Both the position numbers and the translations under genes were made by a program. The notes below the pieces were generated by a model that was given only the letters and a program-made list of their open reading frames with translations, did not search any database and was not told the origin of the DNA. Positions 1 to 8,351 of a stretch of DNA of 64,000 nt are shown here, piece by piece; position 1 is the stretch's first letter, and each line of letters opens with the position of its first letter. This stretch comes from Hominicoprocola sp040307975 (GTDB taxonomy: Bacteria > Bacillota > Clostridia > Oscillospirales > Oscillospiraceae), in the NCBI GenBank assembly GCA_040307975.1, contig JAWRIJ010000080.1, forward strand, positions 16,290 to 80,289, read 5' to 3'.

Positions 1-600
1 AAGGATTGGTATCTGACGCTCAAGTATGCGCGATTTCTGATGCTGTTTGCGGTGATCTATGGCGTTGCCGGCGTGTTTCGACAGGACTTTGCCGCTTTCT
101 CCATCCTGCCCGTCATGATGATCGCGCTGCTGCCGCAGACGCTCGTTTCCTATGACGAACGGGAAAAATGGACGGTGTACGCGCAGGCGCTGCCCGTCTC
201 CCGCGCGCAGTACGTGACGGAAAAGTATCTCTTCGGCGCGTGCTGCTACGCGGTGTATCTCGCGGTGCTGGCGCTTTTGCACCTCGCGGCGGGGACGGAG
301 GATTACGGGACGCTCTTCGCCATGCAGTTTTCCATCGGGCTGCTCGCGCCGTCCGTCCTGCTGCCGCTTCTGTTCCGCTTCGGCTCGGAGAAGGGACGCA
401 TGGCGTACCTCATTGTGATTGCCGCGTTTTTCGGCGCGGCGATGGTGCTGATGCAGGGAGCGTCGTTGGTGGGGCGTGGCGGCGTCACGGCTATCGTGAG
501 CGGCGCACTTCCGGCATTGGTACTCTGCCCAATCATGGTTGCGGTATATGTTCTCTCATGGCGTATTGCGATCGCAATGTACCAAAAACGCGAATTATGA
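1..600 (+). CDS. ABC-2 type transporter permease (5' truncated)
   Basis: Membrane subunit of an ABC exporter. The frame is open from base 1 with no start, so the N-terminus lies outside the window and 199 residues remain. The visible part is mostly hydrophobic helices separated by a cytoplasmic loop containing YDEREKWTVYAQALPVSR, a pattern usual in small ABC-2 permeases (ABC2_membrane_5-like). It ends in a short basic tail. The ATPase partner is expected just upstream, outside the window. The substrate cannot be told. A bidirectional terminator follows directly. Confidence 0.75.
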   Translation, partial: KDWYLTLKYARFLMLFAVIYGVAGVFRQDFAAFSILPVMMIALLPQTLVSYDEREKWTVYAQALPVSRAQYVTEKYLFGACCYAVYLAVLALLHLAAGTEDYGTLFAMQFSIGLLAPSVLLPLLFRFGSEKGRMAYLIVIAAFFGAAMVLMQGASLVGRGGVTAIVSGALPALVLCPIMVAVYVLSWRIAIAMYQKREL

Positions 601-618
601 GCGTAAACAGCGAAAAAA

Positions 619-643
619 CGCACGGGAAACCGTGCGCTTTTTC
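619..643. terminator. Bidirectional terminator between the ABC permease and sigG
   Basis: A perfect 7-bp stem, CGCACGG (619-625) and CCGTGCG (630-636), encloses a GAAA tetraloop. A T-run follows on the plus strand (638-642), and an A-run at 613-618 gives a T-run on the minus strand. It can end both converging genes. Confidence 0.85.
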
Positions 644-1413
644 TATAATTGCTTTTTGATCGCCTTGATGGCATTCTTTTCGAGGCGAGAGACCTGCGCC
701 TGCGAGATGCCGATCTCGTCGGATACCTCCATCTGCGTCTTGCCTTCGGAAAACCGCAGGGAGAGGATGCGCCGCTCGCGGGTCGTCAGGCGCGCCATCG
801 CGTCCTTGAGCGCGATGTGCTCCAGCCAGTCCTCGTCGGTGTTTTTGGAATCACGCACCTGATCCATGACCGTCACCGTGTCGCCGCCGTCTGAATAAAT
901 CGGCTCGAAGAGGGATACGGGATCGACTACCGCGTCCATCGCGAAGACGACCTCCTCGCGTGGGATATCAAGCTCCTTTGCGATCTGCTCGACCGTCGGC
1001 TCGCGCTGCTGCTCGCGCTGGAGCTTTTCACGCGCCTGCAGGACGCGGTACGCCGTGTCGCGTGTGCTGCGGCTGACGCGCACGGCGCTGTTGTCGCGCA
1101 GATACCGGCGTATTTCGCCAATGATCATCGGAACGCCGTAGGTCGAAAAGCGTACGTTTTGGTTTACGTCGAAGTTGTCGATGGCTTTGATGAGCCCCAC
1201 ACAGCCGATTTGAAACAGGTCGTCGGCATTTTCGCCGCGTCCCGCGAAGCGCTGCACGACCGAGAGCACCAACCGAAGATTTCCCTCGACCAGCGTTTCC
1301 CGCGCCGTCTTGTCGCCGTTTTCCGCCTTTTGGAACAGTTCGTCCATCTCCGTGCCCGAGAGCACCGGAAGCCTTGCCGTGTTTACGCCGCAGATTTCCA
1401 CCTTGCCAAGCAT
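643..1413 (-). CDS. sigG: RNA polymerase sporulation sigma factor SigG
   Basis: Late forespore sigma factor. It is 256 residues, the usual length for SigG. It opens with the SigG signature KVEICGVNTARLPVL. Region 2 (DDLFQIGCVGLIKAIDNFD, then MIIGEIRRYLRDN) contacts the -10 element and core polymerase. Region 4 ends in the helix-turn-helix GKTQMEVSDEIGISQAQVSR. The start is set by GGGAGG at 1420-1426. In Bacillus sigG follows spoIIGA-sigE; here it stands alone, divergent from ymxH, with a good SigF-type promoter in front. Confidence 0.97.
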   Translation of the reverse strand: MLGKVEICGVNTARLPVLSGTEMDELFQKAENGDKTARETLVEGNLRLVLSVVQRFAGRGENADDLFQIGCVGLIKAIDNFDVNQNVRFSTYGVPMIIGEIRRYLRDNSAVRVSRSTRDTAYRVLQAREKLQREQQREPTVEQIAKELDIPREEVVFAMDAVVDPVSLFEPIYSDGGDTVTVMDQVRDSKNTDEDWLEHIALKDAMARLTTRERRILSLRFSEGKTQMEVSDEIGISQAQVSRLEKNAIKAIKKQL

Positions 1414-1449
1414 TTGACTGCCTCCCGCCGTTTCGTAATGACGCTTTTT

Positions 1450-1477
1450 ATTCTTTCCGCGCGGCGGGGAATCATAC
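1450..1477 (-). promoter_or_regulatory. Candidate SigF-type promoter of sigG
   Basis: On the minus strand the -10 is GGAAAGAAT (1450-1458), which fits the forespore consensus GGnnAnAnT exactly. The -35 is GTATG (1473-1477), one base from GTATA, with a 14-base spacer. Transcription would start about 30 bases before sigG. In Bacillus sigG is known to be switched on by SigF. Confidence 0.6.
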
Positions 1478-1649
1478 GGAAGGGAGACGCCAGAAAAAAT
1501 AAACTTTTCGCGGGTTTTCGATGGACTTTTTCCAATTTCCTTTGTGCAATTCTGCTGTGGAAAACAGGAGGATTGCTCAGAAGCGCCGGACCTTTCCCCG
1601 CATCGGACGTCCCCGCTCCCGCATATCCTATAGGGAAAGAGGTGGGGAG

Positions 1650-1937
1650 ATGGACCAGCGCTTTACCGAGCTGCGGTGCAAGGAGGTCATCAATATCTGC
1701 GACGGCTGCCGCCTCGGCTATGTCGGCGACCTCGACCTGCGCGTTCCGGAGGGGGAGATCACGGCGATCATCGTGCCTGGGCCGCTTAAGTTCTTTGGAC
1801 TTTTTGGCAGGGGGGAGGAGTACTATATCCCGTGGCGCGCGATCCGCCGCATTGGAGACGATGTCATTCTCATCGAGCACAAGTTCCCGCACCGCGAGGC
1901 GGAACCGCCGCCGAGAGGGAAAAAACGAAAATGGTAA
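1650..1937 (+). CDS. ymxH: YlmC/YmxH family sporulation protein (PRC-barrel)
   Basis: Small 95-residue PRC-barrel protein of the YlmC/YmxH family, found in spore formers; the molecular role is unknown. The family core is visible: LRCKEVINICDGCRLGYVGD, followed by a beta-rich segment ending in YYIPWRAIRRIGDDVILIE, then a basic tail. The frame runs further upstream, but the ATG at 1650 directly follows the strong ribosome site GAGGTGGGGAG, so I start it there. It is divergent from sigG, a common neighbour in sporulation loci. Confidence 0.88.
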   Translation: MDQRFTELRCKEVINICDGCRLGYVGDLDLRVPEGEITAIIVPGPLKFFGLFGRGEEYYIPWRAIRRIGDDVILIEHKFPHREAEPPPRGKKRKW

Positions 1938-1965
1938 GCGCCGCTTAGAGCGGCGCTTACTTTTT
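1935..1965 (+). terminator. Terminator after ymxH
   Basis: An 11-bp perfect stem (1935-1945 with 1949-1959) and a 3-base loop, followed by TTTTT at 1961-1965. The left arm begins in the ymxH stop codon. Confidence 0.9.
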
Positions 1966-1988
1966 CAGCGACTTCTTGCAAAAAACAC

Positions 1989-2017
1989 TTGCAATTTTCA
2001 AAACACTGTGCTATTCT
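1989..2017 (+). promoter_or_regulatory. Vegetative promoter of rpsB-tsf
   Basis: TTGCAA (1989-1994), a 17-base spacer and TATTCT (2012-2017), with a TGC extension just before the -10. It lies after the ymxH terminator and about 110 bases before rpsB. Confidence 0.8.
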
Positions 2018-2023
2018 ATCAGG

Positions 2024-2127
2024 GCATTCCGCACGGAGACGGACTTTTCGCCGGTGCCCGCAAGGGTCGGCGGAGGGGTGGAAGGCTCCGGAGGTAAAAA
2101 CAAAAATAAAAGGAGAAACAACAGAAA
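2024..2127 (+). promoter_or_regulatory. rpsB 5' leader with GC-rich hairpin
   Basis: About 100 untranslated bases lie between the promoter and rpsB. They include a stem of CGCCG (2049-2053) with CGGCG (2068-2072) and an inner CCC/GGG pair closed by a GCAA loop. The rpsB ribosome site AAAGGAG follows at about 2109-2115. Ribosomal protein S2 controls its own leader in several bacteria; that this one does so is inference. Confidence 0.4.
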
Positions 2128-2871
2128 ATGGCAAACGTCGTATCCATGAAAGCCCTGCTCGAAGCAGGCGTGCACTTCGGTCATCAGACCCGTCGCTGGA
2201 ACCCCAAGATGGCTCCCTATATCTATACGGAGCGCAACGGCATCTACATCATCGACCTGCAGAAGACCGTCAAGAAGCTCGAAGAGGCCTATAACTTCGT
2301 GCGCGGCATCTCCGAGGAGGGCAAGACGCTCCTCTTCGTCGGCACCAAGAAGCAGGCGCAGGAGGCCATCCGTGACGAGGCTCTTCGCTGCAACATGTAC
2401 TATGTCAACGCCCGCTGGCTCGGCGGCATGATGACCAACTTCAAGACCATGCGCACCCGCATCGACCGCCTCACGCAGCTCAAGCGCATGCAGGAGGACG
2501 GCACGTTCGATATGCTGCCCAAGAAGGAAGTTATGAAGCACCTCGGCGAGATCGAGAAGCTTGAGAAGTACCTCGGCGGCGTCAAGGAGATGAACAAGCT
2601 CCCCGGCGCGCTCTTCATCGTCGATACCCGCAAGGAGCGCAACGCCATTGCCGAGGCTCACAAGCTCGGTATCCCCGTTGTCGCCATCGCGGACACCAAC
2701 TGCGACCCTGACGAGATCGATTACCCGATCCCGGGCAACGACGACGCGATCCGCGCGATCAAGCTGATTGCTTCCGTCATGGCGAACGCCATGATCGAGG
2801 GCAAGCAGGGCGAGGTTATGGAGGACGCCGTGGCCGAGAAGGCTGAGGGCGAAGCTGAATCTGAGGCGTAA
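2128..2871 (+). CDS. rpsB: 30S ribosomal protein S2
   Basis: Structural protein of the small ribosomal subunit, needed to load S1. The 247 residues match the family from the N-terminus (MKALLEAGVHFGHQTRRWNP) through ARWLGGMMTNFKTM to the nucleotide-like region PVVAIADTNCDPDEIDYPIP. The acidic C-terminal tail (EKAEGEAESEA) is common in Firmicutes. It is the first gene of a two-gene operon with tsf, 14 bases apart, the universal bacterial arrangement. It is preceded by a strong promoter and a structured leader. Confidence 0.99.
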   Translation: MANVVSMKALLEAGVHFGHQTRRWNPKMAPYIYTERNGIYIIDLQKTVKKLEEAYNFVRGISEEGKTLLFVGTKKQAQEAIRDEALRCNMYYVNARWLGGMMTNFKTMRTRIDRLTQLKRMQEDGTFDMLPKKEVMKHLGEIEKLEKYLGGVKEMNKLPGALFIVDTRKERNAIAEAHKLGIPVVAIADTNCDPDEIDYPIPGNDDAIRAIKLIASVMANAMIEGKQGEVMEDAVAEKAEGEAESEA

Positions 2872-2885
2872 GGAGGATACGAAAA

Positions 2886-3806
2886 ATGGCTTTTACCGCA
2901 CAGGATGTTAAGACGCTGCGCGAGATGACCGGCGTCGGCATGATGGACTGCAAAAAGGCGCTGACCGAGACCGACGGCAACATGGACAAGGCGGTCGAGT
3001 GGCTGCGTGAAAAGGGCATGGCCGCCTCTGCCAAGAAGGCCGGCCGCATTGCCGCCGAGGGTATGGCATATGCCGCCGTGATCGACGGCGTGGGCGTTGC
3101 GGTCGAGGTCAATGCCGAGACCGATTTCGTCGGTAAGAACGAGAAGTTCCAGGACTTCGTCAAGGGCGTCGCGGCGACCGTCGCGAAGGAGAACCCCGCC
3201 GATCTCGACGCGCTGTTTGCGCTCAAGTTCCAGGGCGGCGAGCGCACCGTGCTTGAGCAGCAGAACGAGATGGTGCTGGTTATCGGCGAGAACATCAAGG
3301 TTCGCCGTTTCCAGCGCTTCGCGGAGAATACCTCCGTCGCCTATATCCACGCCGGCGGCAAGATCGGCGTCATCGTCAACCTCAAGGTCGAGGGCGGCAT
3401 CGACGCGACTGAGATCGGCAAGGATATTGCGATGCAGATCGCGGCGCTGAATCCTCGCTTTTGGGACAAGAGCCAGGTCACGGACGCCGTGATCGAGGAA
3501 GAAAAGAAGATCATGCTTGCCCAAATGGACAACGATCCCAAGATGGCCTCCAAGCCCCAGCAGGTCAAGGAGAACATCGTCAAGGGCAAGATGAACAAGT
3601 TCTACTCTGAGAACTGCCTCCTCCAGCAGGCGTTCGTCAAGGACGGAGACGTTACGGTCGAGCAGTATATGGAGAAATCCGCCAAGGCGCTCGGCGGCAA
3701 GGTCACCTTTGTTGACGCCGTCCGCTTTGAAAAGGGCGAGGGCATCGAGAAGAAGCAGGAGAATGTCGCTGATGAGATCGCGACGCTCGCCGGACTTAAG
3801 AAGTAA
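2886..3806 (+). CDS. tsf: Translation elongation factor Ts
   Basis: Guanine-nucleotide exchange factor that recharges EF-Tu. The 306 residues start with the UBA-like domain (VKTLREMTGVGMMDCKKALT), followed by the hallmark EVNAETDFVGKNEKF and the two-part core domain. The length is slightly above the 290-300 usual. The ribosome site AAGGAGG sits just after the rpsB stop, so the genes are co-translated from one mRNA. A strong terminator follows. Confidence 0.99.
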   Translation: MAFTAQDVKTLREMTGVGMMDCKKALTETDGNMDKAVEWLREKGMAASAKKAGRIAAEGMAYAAVIDGVGVAVEVNAETDFVGKNEKFQDFVKGVAATVAKENPADLDALFALKFQGGERTVLEQQNEMVLVIGENIKVRRFQRFAENTSVAYIHAGGKIGVIVNLKVEGGIDATEIGKDIAMQIAALNPRFWDKSQVTDAVIEEEKKIMLAQMDNDPKMASKPQQVKENIVKGKMNKFYSENCLLQQAFVKDGDVTVEQYMEKSAKALGGKVTFVDAVRFEKGEGIEKKQENVADEIATLAGLKK

Positions 3807-3816
3807 ATCATCCCTT

Positions 3817-3849
3817 AAAAGAGCCGCGGTAATGCCGCGGCTCTTTTTT
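3817..3849 (+). terminator. Terminator after tsf
   Basis: A 13-bp perfect stem (3817-3829 with 3835-3847), a 5-base loop and a T-run. Confidence 0.92.
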
Positions 3850-3892
3850 ATGGGTTTTGCAGGAAAAATGCAGGGGAAAATGCAAAATCGGC

Positions 3893-3921
3893 TTGTAAAT
3901 GGAAACAATGGATGATATACT
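3893..3921 (+). promoter_or_regulatory. Vegetative promoter of the site-2 protease/scpAB genes
   Basis: TTGTAA (3893-3898), a 17-base spacer and TATACT (3916-3921), after the tsf terminator and before the protease gene. Confidence 0.8.
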
Positions 3922-3980
3922 AACTTAGTTAGAGTATGCTTTTGCGACAATTCTTGCATATTCGCATGGGAGAAACTGCG

Positions 3981-4637
3981 TTGGACGCCTTTGAGAACTT
4001 CCTTTCCTCACTTGATACCACGGCGCTTTTCAGCGCGGCGCTTCGGCTTGTCGCGGTGCTGCTGTGCCTGACGGTGCATGAGACCTGCCACGGGCTTGCC
4101 GCCTATGCGCTCGGTGACCCGACGGCAAAGAGCGAGCATCGGCTGAGCCTCAATCCGCTGCACCACATCGACTGGTTTGGTCTCGCGGCGATGCTGACGC
4201 TCGGCTTTGGCTGGGCGAAACCCGTGCCGGTGGATATGCGCTATTTCAAGCATCCCAAGCGAGGCATGGCGCTTACCGCGCTCGCGGGGCCGATATCAAA
4301 CCTGCTGTTTGCTTTCCTCGCGCTGCTCGGCTGCAAGGTAGTGTTGGACTATTCGCCCGATACGGCGTCGTGGGGCTGGGTGTTTGCCTTTTTAAAGATG
4401 CTTGCCTCGCTCAACGTGGGTCTAGGCGTCTTCAATCTCATCCCAATTTCGCCGCTCGACGGCTCAAAGGTGCTTTTTTCGCTCCTGCCGGACGCGGCGT
4501 ACGAAAAGCTCATGTACTATGAGCGCTACGGCTTTATTCTGCTTTACGCGCTCATTTTCTTTGGCGCGCTGGACGGTTTTCTTGGAAAAGCCGTCTCCGC
4601 CGTGTTTTCCGCGATGGTGAATCTGATTTTCTACTAA
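3981..4637 (+). CDS. Site-2 protease family membrane metalloprotease
   Basis: Intramembrane zinc protease of the M50 family, YwhC/YdfL-like. The zinc motif HETCH is at about residues 33-37 inside the first membrane helix. The third ligand region NLIPISPLDG lies in a later helix. The hydrophobic pattern gives about five or six membrane segments. I choose the TTG at 3981 (218 residues) because GGGAGA sits seven bases upstream; ATGs at 3966 and 3936 are in frame but have no ribosome site. The position before scpA-scpB is common in Clostridia. Substrate unknown. Confidence 0.85.
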   Translation: MDAFENFLSSLDTTALFSAALRLVAVLLCLTVHETCHGLAAYALGDPTAKSEHRLSLNPLHHIDWFGLAAMLTLGFGWAKPVPVDMRYFKHPKRGMALTALAGPISNLLFAFLALLGCKVVLDYSPDTASWGWVFAFLKMLASLNVGLGVFNLIPISPLDGSKVLFSLLPDAAYEKLMYYERYGFILLYALIFFGALDGFLGKAVSAVFSAMVNLIFY

Positions 4638-4646
4638 GGACTGCGT

Positions 4647-5432
4647 ATGGACAACCCCATTTTCAAGCTCGAAAGCGTGGTACAGGAGCGGAACGAAGAG
4701 GCGCTTCAGGACTTTGAAGGGCCGCTTGACCTGATCCTGTTTCTGCTATCGAAAAACAAAATCGAAATACAGAACATCCCCATCGCGCTGATCCTCGACC
4801 AGTATCAGGCGTATCTGGAGCAGCGCAAGAGCCTCGATCTGGAGATCGCGAGCGAATTTATTACGATGGCGGCGCATTTGATGTTCATCAAGTCGCGCAT
4901 GCTGATCTCGCTGGAGGACGAGGAAGCGCAAAACGAAATGGATGAATTGATCCACGCTTTGCAGGAGCGCCAGCAGAAGGACACCTATCTTCGCGTTAAG
5001 CTTATGACCGAGACGATGGCGGCCATGAGCGAGTTCGGACGCAATACGATGACGCGCAACCCAGAGCCGGTGGAGCGCGGCGCGATCTATGAGTACGACC
5101 ACGAGCCGGAAGATCTGATCGTTGCGATGGAGTCGATCTCCGACCGCGCGGAGCGCCTCGCGCCGCCGGATCGCGCGGCGTTCAGCGAGATCGTGCGCCG
5201 TGAGCCGTACTCCGTGCAGGACAAGGCAAATGAGATCATCGGCCGGCTCAAGAACTTTGGCATCACGCGGTTTTTGCTGCTGTTTCGCGGCAGCCGCTCG
5301 CGCAGCGAGATCGTTGCGACGTTTATCGCGGTGCTGGAGCTGTGCCGTGAGAAGGTCATCCGGCTTGCGGGGTCGGATATCGACTGCACGGTGGACTATG
5401 AAAAGGACGCGCCGGAGATGCTGGCGCTGTAA
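4647..5432 (+). CDS. scpA: Segregation and condensation protein A
   Basis: Kleisin subunit that bridges the SMC ATPase heads in the bacterial condensin, working with ScpB. The 261 residues show the kleisin N-terminus (FEGPLDLILFLLSKNKIEI) and the ScpA segment AAHLMFIKSRMLI. The C-terminal winged helix ends in FIAVLELCREKVIRL. It follows the protease by nine bases and precedes scpB by 12, the standard order. Confidence 0.97.
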   Translation: MDNPIFKLESVVQERNEEALQDFEGPLDLILFLLSKNKIEIQNIPIALILDQYQAYLEQRKSLDLEIASEFITMAAHLMFIKSRMLISLEDEEAQNEMDELIHALQERQQKDTYLRVKLMTETMAAMSEFGRNTMTRNPEPVERGAIYEYDHEPEDLIVAMESISDRAERLAPPDRAAFSEIVRREPYSVQDKANEIIGRLKNFGITRFLLLFRGSRSRSEIVATFIAVLELCREKVIRLAGSDIDCTVDYEKDAPEMLAL

Positions 5433-5444
5433 GGAGAGAACGCA

Positions 5445-6041
5445 TTGGCAGCTATGGACTTACACGAGCTTGAGGCGGCAATCGAGGGCATCCTCTTCGC
5501 CTCGGGCGAGCCGATCGGCATTGACCGTATCTGCATCGCGCTGGAGCTCGACAAGGATACGGCGGAACAGATCCTGCAAAAGCTGGAGGATCACTACGCC
5601 TATGAGCGGCGCGGCATCCGCCTCGTGCGGATGGACGATTCGTACCAGCTCTGTTCCGCACCGGACTACGCGGAGGTCATCCGCAAGGCGTTTGAGATCC
5701 GCAAGAGTGCGAAGCTCAGCCAGCCTGCGCTGGAGGTGCTGACCATCATCGCCTATTATCAGCCGACTACGCGCGCCTACGTCGACCAGGTGCGCGGCGT
5801 GGACAGCTCCTACACGATGGGACTTTTGCAGGAGCGAAAGCTCATCGAGGAGTGCGGGCGACTGCAGGTGCCGGGACGGCCGCGCCAGTACCGTACAACC
5901 AAAGAGTTCCTGCGGGTATTCCATCTGCGCTCGCTCGACGATCTGCCGGAGATGCCCGGCCTTGAACCGGAGGGACAGCTTCGCATCGGCGGCGAGGGCT
6001 TGTTCGATACGCAGGGAAATGTGCAGGACGAAACCGAATAA
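5445..6041 (+). CDS. scpB: Segregation and condensation protein B
   Basis: Winged-helix partner of ScpA in the SMC condensin complex; 198 residues. The family motifs LSQPALEVLTIIAYYQP and YRTTKEFLRVFHLRSLDDLP are present. The start is the TTG at 5445, eight bases after AAGGAG (5431-5436); an ATG nine bases later is in frame but badly spaced. Confidence 0.97.
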   Translation: MAAMDLHELEAAIEGILFASGEPIGIDRICIALELDKDTAEQILQKLEDHYAYERRGIRLVRMDDSYQLCSAPDYAEVIRKAFEIRKSAKLSQPALEVLTIIAYYQPTTRAYVDQVRGVDSSYTMGLLQERKLIEECGRLQVPGRPRQYRTTKEFLRVFHLRSLDDLPEMPGLEPEGQLRIGGEGLFDTQGNVQDETE

Positions 6042-6071
6042 ACGCGATATTTAACGAAAGGGGGCGGTCGC

Positions 6072-6764
6072 TTGACGGCGCTCAAAGCGCTCGGCGTCAT
6101 CCTGCTGGTCTTTCTCCTGATCGGATTTCTGCGCGTCGGCGCGATCGCTTTCTTTGAGGACGAGCTGCGCGTTAAGCTGCGCGTGGGGCTCATTCGCCTG
6201 ACGATTTTCCCAGGGCGGGCAAAGAAAGCCAAAAAGGGGAAGGAAGAGAAACCAAAGGAAGAAAAGCCGAAAGAGGGAAAACAAAAAAAGAGTCGCTCCA
6301 TCCCGAAGCCGACGCTCGAAGAGCTGCTCGATCTGGCGGAAACGGCTTTGTCGTCACTCGGCGCAATGGTGCGGCGAGCCTGCAAGCGCACGCGCATCGA
6401 CCCGCTGGAGCTGACGGTCGTGTTCGGCGGAGACGATCCTGCGGCGGTCGCGATGACCTACGGCTTCACGAGCGCCGTAATGTTCGCGGAGATGCCCAAA
6501 ATGGAGGAAAGGTTCTGCGTTCCCGACCCATCGCTGCACCTGCGCATGGACTTCGACGCGGAAGCGACGAGCGTAACTGGGCGCGTAGGCGTGTCGCTGC
6601 GCGTCTGCGACCTTTTTGCCATCGTATTTACGCTGATCGTTCCGATGGCGAAGTGGTTCCTGCGCTTTAAAAAGGCGCACAAGAATGACCAACCGTCGCA
6701 TAGAGCCCCAGAAACCGAACCGGAGCATAAAGGCGAGAACAATACGAAAGATAAGATCGCATAG
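6072..6764 (+). CDS. DUF2953 protein, YtfI-like
   Basis: Membrane-anchored protein of unknown function. One N-terminal membrane helix (about residues 4-20) is followed by a lysine/glutamate-rich linker (about residues 50-80) and a DUF2953-type beta-rich region around DPLELTVVFGGDDPA. It starts at TTG (6072) after AAAGGGGGCGG. In Bacillus the DUF2953 gene ytfI pairs with ytfJ; the same pairing, 14 bases apart, is seen here and suggests a sporulation or germination role. Confidence 0.75.
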   Translation: MTALKALGVILLVFLLIGFLRVGAIAFFEDELRVKLRVGLIRLTIFPGRAKKAKKGKEEKPKEEKPKEGKQKKSRSIPKPTLEELLDLAETALSSLGAMVRRACKRTRIDPLELTVVFGGDDPAAVAMTYGFTSAVMFAEMPKMEERFCVPDPSLHLRMDFDAEATSVTGRVGVSLRVCDLFAIVFTLIVPMAKWFLRFKKAHKNDQPSHRAPETEPEHKGENNTKDKIA

Positions 6765-6778
6765 AAAGGACAGACACT

Positions 6779-7174
6779 ATGGAAAACGTTGAGAAGAAGT
6801 CGCAGCTGAGCGAGCTCATGGAGACTACGATGGGCAAGATCCGCGAGATGGTCGACTCCAACTCCATTATCGGCGAGCCGATCACGACGCCGGACGGCGT
6901 GACGGTCATTCCCGTCTCGCGCGTTACCTTTGGCTTCGGCACGGGCGGCAGCGATTATGGCAAAACCGTCGATAAATTCGGCGGCGGAGGCGGCGCCGGC
7001 GTGAAGATCGACCCGGTATCCTTCCTGATCATCAAGGACGGCGTGACGCGCGTGGTGCCTGTCGCTCTGCCTGCCATCGGGCCGGTGGACCGTATCCTTG
7101 ACATGATGCCCGAGGTTGTCGAGCGCGTCGAGGGCTTCGTTGCAAAGAAAAAAGAAGAAAAAGGCATGTTCTGA
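6779..7174 (+). CDS. ytfJ: GerW/YtfJ family spore protein
   Basis: Forespore protein of the GerW/YtfJ family, linked in Bacillus to germination. It has 131 residues with the family core DSNSIIGEPITTPDGVTVIP, a glycine-rich loop (FGFGTGGSDYG, then GGGGGAGVKIDP) and the conserved PVALP segment. It follows the DUF2953 gene and precedes a D,D-carboxypeptidase, the same company it keeps in other spore formers. Confidence 0.92.
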   Translation: MENVEKKSQLSELMETTMGKIREMVDSNSIIGEPITTPDGVTVIPVSRVTFGFGTGGSDYGKTVDKFGGGGGAGVKIDPVSFLIIKDGVTRVVPVALPAIGPVDRILDMMPEVVERVEGFVAKKKEEKGMF

Positions 7175-7224
7175 TGTGGAGAAAACGGGCATAATAAGAC
7201 CACTTGTGTTCAAGAGGTGGTTTT

Positions 7225-8340
7225 ATGCCGCGTTTTTTGCGCCGTATCATATCATGGGTTTTGCTTGCACAGTTTCTGCTGGGCGTGACGCCCTGCCGTG
7301 CCGCCGCGCCGGATGTCGCCGCGTATTCTTACGTGCTGATGGACGCGGACAGCGGGCGCGTGCTGCTCGCGCGCGGCGAGACGACGGAATTGCCGATCGC
7401 CAGCACGACGAAAATCATGACCGCGCTCGTTGCGCTGAGGGAGAGCCGGCTCACGGATAAGGTTGCGGTCAAGCGTGAGCACCTTAAGGAAGGCTCGTCG
7501 ATGTACCTCGCCGAGGGCGAGACGCTGACGATGGAGGCGCTGCTCTATGGGCTGATGCTGCCGTCTGGCAACGACGCGGCGGAGTGCATCGCGGACTGGT
7601 GCGGCAAGGGGCGCGAGGCGTTTGTCAGAAAGATGAACGTGGAGGCGGCAGAGCTCGGCATGTCGCACACGGCGTTTGCCAATCCCAGCGGATTGGACGA
7701 GGAGGGGCACTACTCCTGCGCGCTTGACATGGCGCGATTGATGGCGCGCGCGATGCGCGATCCGACATTTGTGCAGATCGTCTCTGCGCATACCGCAACG
7801 GTCGGCACGCGGACGATGGGCAACCACAACAAGCTGCTCGGCGCGTTTGCGGGCTGCATCGGCGGCAAGACCGGCTTTACGAACGGCGCGGGGCGCACGC
7901 TTGTGACCTGCGCGGAGCGCGATGGGCTGCGGCTCGTTGTCGTGACGCTGCATGACGGCAGCGATTGGAATGACCACAAGGCGCTCTATGAGTACGGCTT
8001 TTCCGTTTACCGCGCGGAGCGCGCGGTCGTGCGCGGAAAGGAATACGCGCTTGCCGCGGTGCGCGGCGGCGAGGCGACCTGCGTACGGCTTTGCGCGGCG
8101 GAGGACTTCCGCTATCCGGTTGCGGAGAAGGAATCGCTGACGCTCCGCGTCGAAGCGGAAAGCGCCGTGCCCGCGCCGGTGAAGGCGGGACAGAAGCTCG
8201 GCAGGGCGGTCATACTGCTCAATGGTGCGGAGACTGGATGCGTCGATCTCGTCGCCTTGCAGGACGTCGCGGCGTTGGAGGAGGTATCCGCGCGGACGCT
8301 GTCGAGTCGGCTGCGCGCGTTGTGGCTGGGAAAACGATAG
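7225..8340 (+). CDS. D-alanyl-D-alanine carboxypeptidase (DacF-like, PBP5 family)
   Basis: Serine peptidase S11 that trims the terminal D-alanine of peptidoglycan stem peptides outside the membrane. It has a signal peptide (VLLAQFLLGVTPCRAAA) and all three catalytic motifs: STTK, SGN and KTG. A C-terminal beta domain follows, but no obvious amphipathic anchor beyond the last basic residues. ATG 7225 follows AAGAGGTGG. The sequence GGGCATAAT at 7187-7195 fits the SigF -10, though I see no well-spaced -35. The position after ytfJ suggests the sporulation-type DacF. Confidence 0.9.
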   Translation: MPRFLRRIISWVLLAQFLLGVTPCRAAAPDVAAYSYVLMDADSGRVLLARGETTELPIASTTKIMTALVALRESRLTDKVAVKREHLKEGSSMYLAEGETLTMEALLYGLMLPSGNDAAECIADWCGKGREAFVRKMNVEAAELGMSHTAFANPSGLDEEGHYSCALDMARLMARAMRDPTFVQIVSAHTATVGTRTMGNHNKLLGAFAGCIGGKTGFTNGAGRTLVTCAERDGLRLVVVTLHDGSDWNDHKALYEYGFSVYRAERAVVRGKEYALAAVRGGEATCVRLCAAEDFRYPVAEKESLTLRVEAESAVPAPVKAGQKLGRAVILLNGAETGCVDLVALQDVAALEEVSARTLSSRLRALWLGKR

Positions 8341-8351
8341 GAGCGTGGCTT

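Noticed and set aside
1622..1629. CATATCCT before ymxH as a SigE/SigK promoter
   Set aside because: The -10-like sequence fits, but I found no -35 at the right distance.
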